Shown here one piece after another: positions 8,846-18,124 of a DNA stretch of 64,000 nt. The first letter of the stretch is position 1, and every line of letters begins with the position of its first letter. This DNA comes from an uncultured bacterium (lineage in GTDB: Bacteria > Planctomycetota > UBA1135 > GCA-002686595), in contig CALJGV010000007.1 of assembly GCA_938075305.1 (NCBI GenBank), positions 310,001 to 374,000 on the forward strand, read 5' to 3'. Position numbers and translations under genes: made by a program. The notes beneath the pieces were generated by a model, which ran no database searches, had not been told where the DNA came from, and saw nothing but the letters and a program-made list of their open reading frames with translations.

Positions 8846-9559
8846 TCAGAACGGATTGGTCGCGAACACCGAGAACTCGGGGACGAAGCCCCGGGCGTCG
8901 GTGCGCAAGACCCCCACCACCGCCTCGGCGATGTCCTCGGGGATGAGCTTCTTCGGGGAGGCCTGCTGGCTTCCCCCGGCCCGCCGCGAGAAGTCCGTCA
9001 GGACCTCGCTCGGGTTACAGAGGATCACCCGCACGTCGTGGCGCCGCAGCTCGTCTCGCCAGCACTCGGTCATCCCCCGCAAGGCGAACTTGCTGGAGGC
9101 GTACGCGGTCCCGCGACCGAAGCCCTTGGCCCCGGCCGTGGACGAGATGTTCACGATCGAACCCGAGCCCTGCTCGACCATCCGCCGCGCCGCGGCGCGC
9201 CCCACGAGGAAGGCCCCCAGCACGTTGGTGCGCCAGACGCTCTCCATGTCATCGGCCGTGGTCTCGAGGAGCGGAGCGAAGCGGCCGAAGCCGGCGTTGT
9301 TGATGAGGATGTCGATGCTCCCCGCCGACTCGACGAGGGTCTCGACCATCCGCTCCGCGTCGGCCTCCACGCCCACGTCCCCCTGGATGGCCGTCACGCC
9401 CAGCTCCCCCGCCACGCGCTCCAGCGCCTCGGCGTCCCGCCCGCTGATGGCGACGGTGACGCCGAGATCCACCAGCGCCTGCGCGATGGCCTTGCCGATG
9501 CCGCTGCTCCCTCCGGTCACGAGGGCGCTCTTTCCTTTCAGTGAGTTGGTCTCCGTCAT
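8846..9559 (-). CDS. Short-chain dehydrogenase/reductase
   Basis: This is a classical SDR of 237 residues. The cofactor loop TGGSSGIGKA lies near residue 16, and NNAG follows the central strand near residue 90. The catalytic Ser is in NISSTAG near residue 140, and YASSK near 154 provides Tyr and Lys. It should oxidise or reduce a carbonyl/alcohol using NAD(P)(H) in the cytoplasm. The ATG at 9559 directly precedes the fold; a longer reading frame runs on to 10036 but enters the downstream half of hrpB in another frame. The gene begins only 10 bases after the hrpB stop and may be read from the same transcript. Substrate unknown. Confidence 0.9.
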   Translation of the reverse strand: MTETNSLKGKSALVTGGSSGIGKAIAQALVDLGVTVAISGRDAEALERVAGELGVTAIQGDVGVEADAERMVETLVESAGSIDILINNAGFGRFAPLLETTADDMESVWRTNVLGAFLVGRAAARRMVEQGSGSIVNISSTAGAKGFGRGTAYASSKFALRGMTECWRDELRRHDVRVILCNPSEVLTDFSRRAGGSQQASPKKLIPEDIAEAVVGVLRTDARGFVPEFSVFATNPF

Positions 9560-9569
9560 GGTCGTCCTT

Positions 9570-12131
9570 TCATCTTCGCCGGCGCCGCCTGGGGCGCGAG
9601 CTGGGGCGGGCCGAGAGGGCGTCCTCCGGCCAATCGTGCTTGGGGTAACGGATGCGCAGGTCCTTGCGCACGTGGTGGTAGGCGTCCTTCCAGAAGCTCG
9701 CGAGGTCGTCGGTGACCTGCTGCGGGCGCCCGTTGGGCGCGAGGAGGTGGAGCAACACGGGGACCTTGCCCCGGGCCACGCGCGGGGTCTCGGGGAGTCC
9801 GAACATCTCCTGGATCCGGACGGCGAGCACGGGCGCGCGCTCGCCGTCGTAGAGCAACCGCAGCCGCGAGCCGCTCGGCACCTGCACGCGCTCGGGCGCG
9901 TGGGTGTCCAGGCCCACGCGCTGCGCGTGGGTGAGCCCGCCCAGCAGGACCTCCACCACCGGTGCCTTCTGCAGGTCTGCGAAGGAGCGTCGTCCGGGCA
10001 CGAGCATCGGGAGCAGCGCCTCGAAGGCCGCCTCATCCGGTTCGGGGAGCTCGAGCTCGGGGGCGTGGGCCCGCAGAAAGCGGATCCGCTCCACGACGCC
10101 GCTGACCTCTTCCCGGTCGAGGCCGAGCGCGAGGCTCAGGTCCTCCCGCGCCGCCTCCAGCAGGGCCGCCTCGGCGGCAGGCGCGTCCTGGACGGGGTGG
10201 TCCGACTCCGCGAGCAGCAGGGGGCCGAGCAGCTCCCGGCGGCGCCCGACCACCCGGCGCAGCCTCGGGTCGAAGACCGGCACCGTCTCCACGCGGACCT
10301 CGCCGCCGTCGACCCACTCCCGCTCCACGGCGGAGGCCATGCGAACCAGGTCCTCGTCGCCACGCCGGAACCCGGCGGTGATCTGGATCGCCACGAAGAG
10401 CTCCGCCTCGGTCACCCCGCACTCCCGCGCCAGCCGCACCCCCCGGCCCCCGGCCATGACGGCTCGCTCTGCGTCCTCGGCGCGGCGCCGGCAGAGCCGA
10501 TCCGAGAAGGCCACGTGCACGGCGCGGGCCAGGGCCTCCTCGGCGCCGTGGGCGTCGAGCGCCTCGCCCCCTGAAGCGCCGCGGACCCGCCTGAGGATCT
10601 GATCCCTCGCCCGCAGGACCTGGCGGGCTCCGCCCTGAACGAGCTCCCCCACCGGGGTCGACGTGCGGCGGCTCGACTCGAAGGCGTGCAAGGCCGCCAC
10701 CCGCTCGAAGAGGTCGGACTCGGTGGCGTCGGGGCGCGGCGCGTGGGGGCCGCGGGCCGTGCGGAACGGATCGCGCTCCGAGAGCATCGCCGCCGCCAGC
10801 GCCGCCTCCTCGGGAACCCCGAGCTCCGCGCCCTCGTGCACGAGGGCGGCCAGTCGGGGGTGGAGGGGGAGCCGCGCCAGCGCCCGGCCGCGGCCGGTGA
10901 TCTGCCCCCGCCCGTCGAGGGCGCCGAGGGCGCCCAGCAATTCCAGCGCCCGGACCGTCGCCTCGGCGCGGGGCGCCTCGAACCATGGGAACGAGCTCAC
11001 ATCCGACTCGCCCCACAGGGCGAGCTGGAGCACGGCCCCGGCCACGTCCAGGCGGCGGACCTCTGGCTCAAGGGCGGGCTCGAGGTTTCGGTCGTCCACG
11101 GCGCTCCAGAGGCGCAGGCACAGCCCAGGGCCGAGACGGCCCGCGCGGCCGGCTCGCTGGTCCGCGGCGGCGCGGTCGATGCGCTCGACCTTCAACCGGT
11201 CGATCCCCGCGCCCGGCTCGTGCCGCATGACCCGCGCCTCGCCGCTGTCGACGACGGCGCGGACCCCCGCCACGGTCACGCTGGACTCTGCGACGTTCGT
11301 GGAGAGCACCACCCGGCGGCGCGGCCCCTCCCGGAGGGCGGCGTCCTGCTTCTCGGGCGGCAGATCACCGTAGAGCTCGACCACGTCGACCCCCTTGATC
11401 GAACCCAGGGCCTGCCCGCAGCGCCGGATCTCCCCCACCCCGGCGAGGAACACCAGCACGTCGCCCTCCGAGCGCTCGAGGGCCTGGCGGACGGCGCGTT
11501 GGACCTGAGACCCGAGCGCCTCACGGCCGTCCCGGCTCCCCGGGGCGCCCCGCTCGGGGGGCACGAAGTCGACCTCGACCGGGAAGAGGCGCCCCTCGCT
11601 CGTGACGATGGGCGCGGGCCCTCCGGCGCCGCCCAGGAAGGCCGCGATGGGCTCGGCCTGGAGCGTCGCGGAGGTCGCGATCAGCCGCAGGTCCTCGCGC
11701 GCCTCCTCGCGGACGCGACGTGCCATGGCCAGGGCGAGGTCCGCCTCGAGGCTGCGCTCGTGGAACTCATCGAAGACGATGCAGCCGACGCCGTCCAGGA
11801 AGGGATCGTCCTGCAGCCGGGCGAGCAGGATCCCCTCGGTGCAGAAGAGGACCTGGGTCTTCGGGCCCGCCTTGCGGTCGAACCGGACGTGATAGCCGAC
11901 CTCCTCCCCCAGCTTCCAGCCGTTCTCCTCGGCCACCCTCCGGGCAGCAGCCCGGGCGGCGATCCGCCGCGGCTCGAGGACCACCACGGGGCCCAGCCCC
12001 GCCCGAAGGAGCGCCGGGGGCACCCGGGTGGTCTTGCCCGCACCCGGCGGCGCCACGAGCACCGACACGCCCCGGTCCCTGGTGGCCGCGAGGACCTCCT
12101 CGAGGACGTCCTCGATCGGCAACGCCGCCAT
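9570..12131 (-). CDS. hrpB: ATP-dependent helicase HrpB
   Basis: The 853-residue protein has the DEAH-type helicase layout of HrpB. Walker A is APPGAGKTTRVP near residue 28, the II motif is DEFHERS (a DEAH variant seen in HrpB), and SAT follows as motif III. Motif VI is DQRAGRAGRLGPG near residue 325. The C-terminal HrpB-specific domain ends in YPKHDWPEDAL and a run of arginines. HrpB is an RNA-helicase-like protein of uncertain cellular role. The frame extends to an ATG at 12173, but MAALPIEDVLEEVL at 12131 aligns with the start of known HrpB proteins, so I use that. It follows the DUF1499 gene on the same strand. Confidence 0.93.
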   Translation of the reverse strand: MAALPIEDVLEEVLAATRDRGVSVLVAPPGAGKTTRVPPALLRAGLGPVVVLEPRRIAARAAARRVAEENGWKLGEEVGYHVRFDRKAGPKTQVLFCTEGILLARLQDDPFLDGVGCIVFDEFHERSLEADLALAMARRVREEAREDLRLIATSATLQAEPIAAFLGGAGGPAPIVTSEGRLFPVEVDFVPPERGAPGSRDGREALGSQVQRAVRQALERSEGDVLVFLAGVGEIRRCGQALGSIKGVDVVELYGDLPPEKQDAALREGPRRRVVLSTNVAESSVTVAGVRAVVDSGEARVMRHEPGAGIDRLKVERIDRAAADQRAGRAGRLGPGLCLRLWSAVDDRNLEPALEPEVRRLDVAGAVLQLALWGESDVSSFPWFEAPRAEATVRALELLGALGALDGRGQITGRGRALARLPLHPRLAALVHEGAELGVPEEAALAAAMLSERDPFRTARGPHAPRPDATESDLFERVAALHAFESSRRTSTPVGELVQGGARQVLRARDQILRRVRGASGGEALDAHGAEEALARAVHVAFSDRLCRRRAEDAERAVMAGGRGVRLARECGVTEAELFVAIQITAGFRRGDEDLVRMASAVEREWVDGGEVRVETVPVFDPRLRRVVGRRRELLGPLLLAESDHPVQDAPAAEAALLEAAREDLSLALGLDREEVSGVVERIRFLRAHAPELELPEPDEAAFEALLPMLVPGRRSFADLQKAPVVEVLLGGLTHAQRVGLDTHAPERVQVPSGSRLRLLYDGERAPVLAVRIQEMFGLPETPRVARGKVPVLLHLLAPNGRPQQVTDDLASFWKDAYHHVRKDLRIRYPKHDWPEDALSARPSSRPRRRRRR

Positions 12132-12186
12132 CCGCGCCTCGCCCCGCGCCCCGTGATTGTCCTGGTGACCCATCGGGGACCGGGCC

Positions 12187-12645
12187 TCAGTCCATCGCCG
12201 CCTGGAACGCCGCGCGGATCTCCTCCACCCGGCGCCGGTTGGCCCCGAGGTCGGAGTACCCCAGCCGTGACGCCGAGCGGATCTGGATCACCCCGGCCTC
12301 GGCGTCGAGGCGCGCCTCGAAGTCGTCCCGGAACCGGAGGAGCCGAGTCTTGAACACCGCGTGCAGGTAACCCGGATCGCGGGTCTCCAGGGTCGCGCGC
12401 CCCTCCAGCACCGACGCGAGGGCCGAGAAGGCTTGCTCCGGGGTCGTGCCCGCCGGAATGGGGAGCGGCTCCACCCGCGAGGCGTCCCCCACGGGCGCCT
12501 CACTTGAGACGCAATTCGGCGACCCCGGGCACGCCCGGAGCACCCCGCCCTGGAGCCCGACTTCCGGCCCGACGCAGCTGGTGGCAGCGAACAGGAGGAG
12601 CCCGGAGGCGAGCACGGCGGTGGCGAACATGGCGCGGAGGGTCAT
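12187..12645 (-). CDS. DUF1499 family protein, probable lipoprotein
   Basis: The protein has 152 residues from the ATG at 12645. The N-terminus is a signal sequence (MFATAVLASGLLLFAATSC) with a cysteine that could be lipidated, although the residues before it make a poor lipobox. The rest matches DUF1499: CPGSPNCVSSEAP near residue 38, then VEPLPIP, YLHAVFKTRLLRFRDD and IQIRSASRLGYSDLG, with the usual ending NRRRVEEIRAAF. The family's function is not known. The frame continues upstream to 12807, but that part is not similar to the family and would overlap the divergent coiled-coil gene. It probably shares a transcript with hrpB. Confidence 0.82.
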   Translation of the reverse strand: MTLRAMFATAVLASGLLLFAATSCVGPEVGLQGGVLRACPGSPNCVSSEAPVGDASRVEPLPIPAGTTPEQAFSALASVLEGRATLETRDPGYLHAVFKTRLLRFRDDFEARLDAEAGVIQIRSASRLGYSDLGANRRRVEEIRAAFQAAMD

Positions 12646-12805
12646 GGGGAGAGAGCGCGGGCTTGGAGTCTCGGAGAAATCGGGCTCCAGGGGAACCTCG
12701 ACTTCGCCAGCGTCGGCCACGAGAGGCAGGAAACTCTCCGCGCAGATCGGTAGGATCGGGGCCGTAGGGGGAAGAGGGGCGCGTTCCGCACCCTGCTCGA
12801 ACATC

Positions 12806-15325
12806 ATGATGGGTTTTTGTCACCTGGAGCTGCTGCTCCACGCGAATGCGACGTGGGTCCTCGGGCTCGTGCCTGCCGGCGGCGCGAGCGTCCTCGAGAA
12901 GCTGCCGCTGATCCTCGGCGGCGCGATCATCGGCGGGTCCGTGGCGTGGTTCCTCGCCAAGCGCCAAAGCCTGACCCAGCACCGGGTCCAGCAGGAGCTG
13001 TGGGACCGCAAGTTCCGGCTCGCCGAGGCCGACCGCGAGTCGGCGGTCACGTCGCTGAACCAGAACAACATCGACGTCAAGCGCATCAAGGGGACCTACG
13101 AGGCGCACGTGCAGCGCATCACCGCCCTGCAGTCGGAGCTCGCGAACGAGCGCGCCCACGTGGAGCACCTGCGCGCCAGGATCGACGAACAAGACGAGGC
13201 CACCGGAAGCCTCGTCGAGGCCCGCGACGCCAGCGCTACCGCGGCGGCCGCCGCGCGCGCCGAGTCGGACCGCAAATCGCGGGTCCACCGCGAGCTCTCC
13301 CAGGAGCGTGACGGGCTGAGCAACCGCGTCGGCGAGCTCGAGGGCGAGCTCGAGAAGGCCCGGACCAAGATCACGGAGGACACGCGCGCCTTCCGAGCCT
13401 CGCTCGCAGAGCGCGACGAGAAGATCGCCGAGTGGCAGCGCCGACATGCGGAGGACCAGGAGTCCACCAGCGCCACCCTCGCCGGCCTCGAGGAGCGCAT
13501 CCTCGAGCTCGAGCCCGCGCCGGCTCAGCTGGAAGAGGCGCGGATGGAGCTGGACGAGTCCCGGGCCGAACGTGCGCGGCTCGCCCGCGACAACGCGGCA
13601 GCCATCGCCGAGATCAAGAAGAGCGCCGCAGAGGAGCTCGAGGAGCTCCAGCGTCTCCACGACGAGACGCGGCGCACCGCGGATGCCGAGGCCTCGCGTG
13701 TTCGGACCGAACTGCAGGAGCGGCTCGCAGAGCTGGAACCGCTGCCCGAGCAGCTCGAGGCCTCCCGCGTGGAGCTCGGGCTCGTCCGGGACGAGCTCGC
13801 CGCCCTGCTCGAGTCGGCCACCGCCGAGAAGGAGGCCGCGGCCGAGGAGCTTGAGGCCCTGCGCCATTCAAGTCAGCAGGCGCGCGAGACCGCCTCCGCC
13901 GAGGCCGGCATCATCCAGGGCCACCTCCAGAGCCGGCTCGAGGCGCTCGAGCCCATCCCCGCGAAGCTCGAGGCCACTGCCAGGGAGCTCGAGGCCGCGC
14001 GTCGAGAGTGTGACTCCCTCGAGAAGTCCACCTCGGCCGAGATCGCCGACCTCAAGGGCAGGATCGAGCAGCTCCTCCCCCTCGAGGAGATGCTCACCGA
14101 GAGCCGCGCCACAGGGGACAAGCTCCGCAGCGAGCTCGCCAACCTGGAGGCGACGTCGGCCAACCATGAGTCCGAGCTCAGGGAGCGCATCGCGGAGCTG
14201 GAGCCCCTCCCCAAGCAGCTCAGCGCCGCCCAGAGCGACCTCCGGAACGCCCGAGAGCGGATCGCCGAGCTCGAGCCCCTCGTCCCCCGCCTCGCGCGGG
14301 TGGAGACCAAGCTCGCCGCCGCGGGAGCCCAGAACGACTCCCTCAAGACCTCCAGCGACCAGGAGATCGTCGCGCTCCGTGCGCGCGTCGAGGAGCTGGA
14401 GCCCGTCGTCGTCGATCTCGCTCGCCGCGAGGGCGAGCTCAAGATCCTGCGTGAGCGCGTTGAGGCCCTCGAGCCGCTCCCCGCCAAGCTGCAGGACCGC
14501 GAGGCGGAGCTCGACGCCCTGCGGGCGGCCTCCGAGGAGAGCGACGAGGGCGCCCGCCTGAAGGAGCGCGAGCTCGAGCAGCGCCTCAAGCAGCTGGAGG
14601 GCATCGAGGATGAGTTCCTCGCCACCCGCAAGGAGTACGGGGACTTCAAGAAGGCTGCCGCCCGCGAAGCCCGCACCTCCGAGCTCGAGGCCAAGCGCCT
14701 CGCCTCGACCCTGGAGGAGCTCACGGCCCGATCCATCGAGGTCGAGACGCTGCGCAAGCGGCTGACCGAACTACAGGCGTCGCAGAAGGCGGACCAGCGC
14801 GAGGCGCATCAGCTCCGCGGGCAGTCCAGCAAGCTCGAGACACGCCTGACGAGCACCAAGCTGAAGCTGGACGAGCACTCCGCTCAGCTGAAGGAGGCCC
14901 GCGCCGAGCTCACCAAGCTCCGCCGCGTGGTGGCCCGATCCGAGGCCAAGGAGCAGGCTGCGCTCGCGAAGGCGACGACGGCCAAGGCCCCGAAGGCCGC
15001 CAGCAGCAAGAAGGCCGCGCCGAAGGCCTCCTCCGCCGCGAAGAAGGCACCGGCCAAGCGGACGGGCACCAAGGAGAACGTGAAGACGCTCCAGCCCGCT
15101 CCCCGGAGGGGTCAGGACGACCTCACCGCCATCAGCGGCATCGGACCCAGCTACGAGAAGGTGCTCAAGAAGGCCGGCATCCATCGCTACGAGCAACTTG
15201 CTACGCTCACAGCTCCGAAGTTGACCGCTCTCGCCGAGAAGATCGACATCCCGGTCGACCGAATCAAGAAAGATAGGTGGGTCCAGAAGGCCAAGGCCGC
15301 CCATCAGAAGAAGTACAGGCAGTGA
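12806..15325 (+). CDS. Membrane-anchored coiled-coil protein with repeats and C-terminal helix-hairpin-helix
   Basis: This 839-residue protein starts at tandem ATG codons (12806/12809). A hydrophobic segment (LPLILGGAIIGGSVAWFLA) near residue 33 would anchor it in the inner membrane. Residues from about 60 to 710 are almost all charged heptads (coiled coil). Inside them the unit ERIAELEPLPxQL recurs about eight times between residues 230 and 560. A Lys/Ala-rich linker (KAAPKASSAAKKAPAK) follows. The last ~70 residues (DDLTAISGIGPSYEKVLKKAGI, WVQKAKA) form a helix-hairpin-helix domain of the kind that contacts DNA or rRNA backbones. No enzymatic motif is seen. It could tether nucleic acid to the membrane or act as a structural spacer; this is inference. 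A good terminator follows the stop. Confidence 0.8.
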   Translation: MMGFCHLELLLHANATWVLGLVPAGGASVLEKLPLILGGAIIGGSVAWFLAKRQSLTQHRVQQELWDRKFRLAEADRESAVTSLNQNNIDVKRIKGTYEAHVQRITALQSELANERAHVEHLRARIDEQDEATGSLVEARDASATAAAAARAESDRKSRVHRELSQERDGLSNRVGELEGELEKARTKITEDTRAFRASLAERDEKIAEWQRRHAEDQESTSATLAGLEERILELEPAPAQLEEARMELDESRAERARLARDNAAAIAEIKKSAAEELEELQRLHDETRRTADAEASRVRTELQERLAELEPLPEQLEASRVELGLVRDELAALLESATAEKEAAAEELEALRHSSQQARETASAEAGIIQGHLQSRLEALEPIPAKLEATARELEAARRECDSLEKSTSAEIADLKGRIEQLLPLEEMLTESRATGDKLRSELANLEATSANHESELRERIAELEPLPKQLSAAQSDLRNARERIAELEPLVPRLARVETKLAAAGAQNDSLKTSSDQEIVALRARVEELEPVVVDLARREGELKILRERVEALEPLPAKLQDREAELDALRAASEESDEGARLKERELEQRLKQLEGIEDEFLATRKEYGDFKKAAAREARTSELEAKRLASTLEELTARSIEVETLRKRLTELQASQKADQREAHQLRGQSSKLETRLTSTKLKLDEHSAQLKEARAELTKLRRVVARSEAKEQAALAKATTAKAPKAASSKKAAPKASSAAKKAPAKRTGTKENVKTLQPAPRRGQDDLTAISGIGPSYEKVLKKAGIHRYEQLATLTAPKLTALAEKIDIPVDRIKKDRWVQKAKAAHQKKYRQ
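13494..14500 (+). repeat. Eight protein-level repeats of the LEPLP type
   Basis: Inside the coiled-coil gene, units of the form (E/S)R(I/L/V)xELEPLPxxL begin near 13494, 13718, 13931, 14058, 14183, 14254, 14381 and 14453. The fourth is the most divergent (LLPLEEML). Spacing is uneven: about 220, 210, 130, 125, 70, 130 and 70 bases. The proline in each unit should kink or break the coiled coil. Confidence 0.75.
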
Positions 15326-15353
15326 ACTGCTGTCGTCGCCTGCCGGCACCCGA

Positions 15354-15383
15354 GCCTCGCTGCCCATCCAGCGGGGCTTTTTT
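15354..15383 (+). terminator. Intrinsic terminator after the coiled-coil gene
   Basis: A 9-base-pair stem (15354-15362 with 15369-15377, one G-U pair) has a 6-base loop and is followed at once by six T residues at 15378-15383. It lies 28 bases after the stop at 15325. Confidence 0.85.
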
Positions 15384-15421
15384 CAACTGGATCGCGACCT
15401 GCCGAGGGTTGCACCGAGACG

Positions 15422-16153
15422 ATGGTAGAGCGCTCGTCAGTGCAGGCTGACCTGGGGGGCTCGCGGCGGCGGCCTCCCCACCCGATCTCACCGGACCGGT
15501 ACGGGATCGCGGCCTGGATCTACGACGCGGCGACCGCCGCCTGGAGCGGCGGCGCCATCTGGCGCACCCGCGCCCGCGCCCTCGCCCTGGCCGCCCCCGG
15601 ATCCACCCTGTTCCTGCCAGGGCCCGGCACCGGCCGGCTGGCGGTGGAGGCCGCCCGGCGCGGCATCCACGTGACGGCGGTGGATCGCTCCCCTCGCATG
15701 CTGGCCCGATGCCGCCGCCGCGCGGCGCGCGCCGGGGTGCAGATCGACCTCCGGCTCGGTGACGCCCGAGAGGTTCCCCACAAGGAGCTCCACGACACCG
15801 TCGTGCTCGAGCACTTCCTGAACGTCTTCCCGCGCCCCGAGATGGAGCGCGTGCGCGACCGGATGATTCAACAGGTCCGCCCGGGAGGCATCCTGGCCGT
15901 TGCGGACTTCACGCCCCTCGATCCACGGGCCTCCGGGCTCGCAAGGCTGGCCCAGCGGCTCCATCATGTGACTCCCCTGGGCGGCTGCGCGCTCCTCACG
16001 GGGAACGCCATGCACCCGATCTACGACCACGGCCTCGAGCTCCAAGGGAGGCCCGACCTGCGCCTCGAAGCCGTCCACGACGAGCGCAGCTTCGGGCTCG
16101 GCCCCGCGTGGTTTCGCTGCTGGACGTTCCGCCGGCTGGAGGATCCTCGGTGA
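15422..16153 (+). CDS. Class I SAM-dependent methyltransferase
   Basis: The protein has 243 residues. The SAM-binding motif I is LFLPGPGTGRLAVEAA near residue 61, with the acidic end of strand 2 in VTAVDRSPRML. LRLGDAREVP provides the motif for adenine contact, and VVLEHFLNVF followed by VRPGGILAVADFTP gives motifs II and III. It resembles UbiE/phospholipid-type methyltransferases in layout, but the acceptor cannot be named. The 5' TGA overlaps the next gene's GTG (GTGA at 16150-16153), so the two are translationally coupled, and methylation of a polyprenyl- or glycan-linked product made with the neighbour is possible. Confidence 0.85.
   Translation: MVERSSVQADLGGSRRRPPHPISPDRYGIAAWIYDAATAAWSGGAIWRTRARALALAAPGSTLFLPGPGTGRLAVEAARRGIHVTAVDRSPRMLARCRRRAARAGVQIDLRLGDAREVPHKELHDTVVLEHFLNVFPRPEMERVRDRMIQQVRPGGILAVADFTPLDPRASGLARLAQRLHHVTPLGGCALLTGNAMHPIYDHGLELQGRPDLRLEAVHDERSFGLGPAWFRCWTFRRLEDPR
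16138..16142 (+). promoter_or_regulatory. Ribosome binding site fixing a GTG start
   Basis: GGAGG lies 7 bases before the GTG at 16150 and inside the end of the methyltransferase gene. It supports this start over the in-frame ATG at 16108. Confidence 0.65.
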
Positions 16154-17349
16154 GCCCTCCCCCGCTCTCCGTCGCACGCGCGACCGCCGTGGCTCTCGCC
16201 GCGGGCGCCGCGCTCCTCTCCGCCTTCGTGGCCCTGGGCTGGCGCAGCTTCGCGGCCGCGTGGGCGGGCCTCGACTTCAACGGGGCGCTCTTCGAGGACT
16301 TCCTGGGCCCCTACTGGCAGACCGCGGACGCCCTCGCCGCGGGTCAATGGGCTCCGGCGGAGGGGTACCTCTACCCTGCCTTCGGCGCCTGGCTTCTGGC
16401 CCCCATCACCGCCCTTGGCGACGCGGCGGCGTCCTGGACCTGCGCTGGCCTGATGCTGGGCGCCGCTGCGCTGCTCCTCGCGAGCCTGTTCACCCTCCGG
16501 CCCCCGAGGGGTCCCCTGGAGGCGGCGGCGGTCGGCATCGGGGCCCTCCTCGCCCACCCGCTCGTGCACGGCGCGTACTGGGGGCAGGCCGCCCTTCCCG
16601 TCGCGGCGCTCACCCTCGCCGCCTTCGCGGCGTGGTCCCGGGGGCGCACGATCGTTGGCGGCTCGCTCCTCGGTGTCGCGGCCGCGATCAAACTCACCCC
16701 CCTGGTCTTCCTCGCGCTGCCCGCGCTCCACCAGCGAAGGGGCGAAGGCGGAGCATCGTTCCGCTGGGCCGTCGGCGCGTTCCTGGTCTGCGCCGCACTG
16801 CTGCCGCTCTTGGCCATGGGCCCAACGGGCTTCATCGAGTTCCACGTGGAGGCCGCGCGGCAGCTCCAGGCGCTGGCCAGCGACGCCTCGACCGCCATCG
16901 GCGGGACAGGGAGCCAGGACCCCGGAGCGGTGCTGGCGCGGGCAGCTGGCGATGGGGCCTTCTGGGTCGGGAAGATGGTCGGTCTCGCCATCGCGGCGTT
17001 GCTCTTCCACGGTGCTCGCGCCGAGCTCAAGGGCGAGGCCCCGCGATGGGACCTCGCCTTCGTCCTCCTCGCCGCGATCCCCTGGCTCGTGGTCACCCCC
17101 ACCTGGCCGCACGGGCTCATCTGGGTGGTGGTGGCGTGGCGCGCTGGCTGGGACAGCGGCTCCCTGGGCCGGGGCCTCGTGCTGGCCTCGTTCCTCCTGG
17201 GCTCCCTCCCACTCCTGCGCTGGACCGATGACCCCGTCGAGCACGCCCGTCTCGGGATCCCGGCGGCCGCGGCTGCCCTGGCGGTCGCCGCTGCGCTCCT
17301 CGCACGGCGAGGAGCGGTGGCGCCCGCTGGCGCCCAGGGCGAGGCCTAG
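16150..17349 (+). CDS. GT87/DUF2029-type integral membrane glycosyltransferase
   Basis: This 399-residue protein is mostly hydrophobic, with about nine to ten predicted membrane helices. After the first helix it has DFNGALFEDFLGPYWQTADAL, and in the middle HGAYWGQAALPVAALTLAAF followed by AAAIKLTPLVFLALP. The short WGQ and KLTPL pieces are the family signature of GT87 (polyprenyl-phosphate-mannose-dependent alpha-mannosyltransferases such as the mycobacterial PimE type). The reaction would be transfer of a sugar from a lipid carrier on the outer face of the membrane. The gene is coupled to the methyltransferase by a 4-base overlap and converges on the acyltransferase with a 4-base overlap. 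The specific sugar is unknown. Confidence 0.8.
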   Translation: MSPPPLSVARATAVALAAGAALLSAFVALGWRSFAAAWAGLDFNGALFEDFLGPYWQTADALAAGQWAPAEGYLYPAFGAWLLAPITALGDAAASWTCAGLMLGAAALLLASLFTLRPPRGPLEAAAVGIGALLAHPLVHGAYWGQAALPVAALTLAAFAAWSRGRTIVGGSLLGVAAAIKLTPLVFLALPALHQRRGEGGASFRWAVGAFLVCAALLPLLAMGPTGFIEFHVEAARQLQALASDASTAIGGTGSQDPGAVLARAAGDGAFWVGKMVGLAIAALLFHGARAELKGEAPRWDLAFVLLAAIPWLVVTPTWPHGLIWVVVAWRAGWDSGSLGRGLVLASFLLGSLPLLRWTDDPVEHARLGIPAAAAALAVAAALLARRGAVAPAGAQGEA

Positions 17350-18119
17350 CTCGCGGCGCCCGGCCCGCGGCCGAGCCGCCCCTCCGCCGCGTCCTCGACG
17401 GCGGTGAGCGCATCGCCCATGCGAGCCACGGTCTCCGGGGACTCACTCATGGCCATGATGGGCTCGAGCTCGATGGGCTCCCCCACCTCGATCGCGATGC
17501 GGCTGAAGGGGAGCGGGACGAGCAAGCGGTCCCAGGTGCGCAGCTTCACCCCGATGGAGCAGGCGAAGGAGATCGGCACCACCGGGCTCCCCGAGAGGCG
17601 GGCCAGCATGATCGCCCCTGGCTTGAACTCATGCGGCGGGCCGGTGGATCCGTCGGGAGCGATGAGGGGCGAGAGGTTCGCCTCCTTGATCGCCACGTAC
17701 ATGTCCCGCATCGCGAGGGCTCCGCTACGCCGGCCCGAGCCGCGGATGCCGGTGACGCCGAGCTTGTCGAGCAGCCTTGCGCCGAGCTCGCCGTCCTTGG
17801 AGGGGCTCACCAGCGCGCCGGGGACCACCCCCCGGGAGCGGAGGCTCCGCAGGTAGGCCACGCCCATGATCTGACGCTGGTGCCAGACGCAGGGGATGAA
17901 GCGCTCGCCCCGTGCAAGCAGGGGTTCCAGATGCTCCTCCTCCCCGTGGACGTGCACTCGGAGGCTCGCCCAGTAGATCCGCATGAGGCCGGCCAGCAGC
18001 CCGGCGACCTTCGGGAAGAGCGCCGTCCGCCACCTGGGCATCGGCTTCTGGGCTCGCGGGGCGCCGCGCTCGCGGTCGGGGAGCACCGGAGTGTCCCGCT
18101 CGTCATGGGGTTCGCCCAT
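17346..18119 (-). CDS. DUF374 lysophospholipid acyltransferase family protein
   Basis: The protein has 257 residues. It carries CVWHQRQIMG near residue 75, where H is in the place of the catalytic histidine, then SPSKDGELGARLL and GIRGSGRRSGALA, then IAPDGSTGPPHEFKPGAI. The last of these is the DUF374 form of the PDGxxGP motif. Such enzymes transfer an acyl chain from ACP or CoA to a lipid acceptor at the membrane. The start at 18119 lies 5 bases after the FAAL stop, and I infer a common transcript with the ligase and the P450. An open frame runs on upstream to 18350 within the ligase gene, which is a shadow. Confidence 0.82.
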   Translation of the reverse strand: MGEPHDERDTPVLPDRERGAPRAQKPMPRWRTALFPKVAGLLAGLMRIYWASLRVHVHGEEEHLEPLLARGERFIPCVWHQRQIMGVAYLRSLRSRGVVPGALVSPSKDGELGARLLDKLGVTGIRGSGRRSGALAMRDMYVAIKEANLSPLIAPDGSTGPPHEFKPGAIMLARLSGSPVVPISFACSIGVKLRTWDRLLVPLPFSRIAIEVGEPIELEPIMAMSESPETVARMGDALTAVEDAAEGRLGRGPGAAS

Positions 18120-18124
18120 ACCTC

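Noticed and set aside
13494..14500. DNA tandem repeat or CRISPR-like array
   Set aside because: The repeat is at protein level only; the bases vary at third positions and spacing is uneven.
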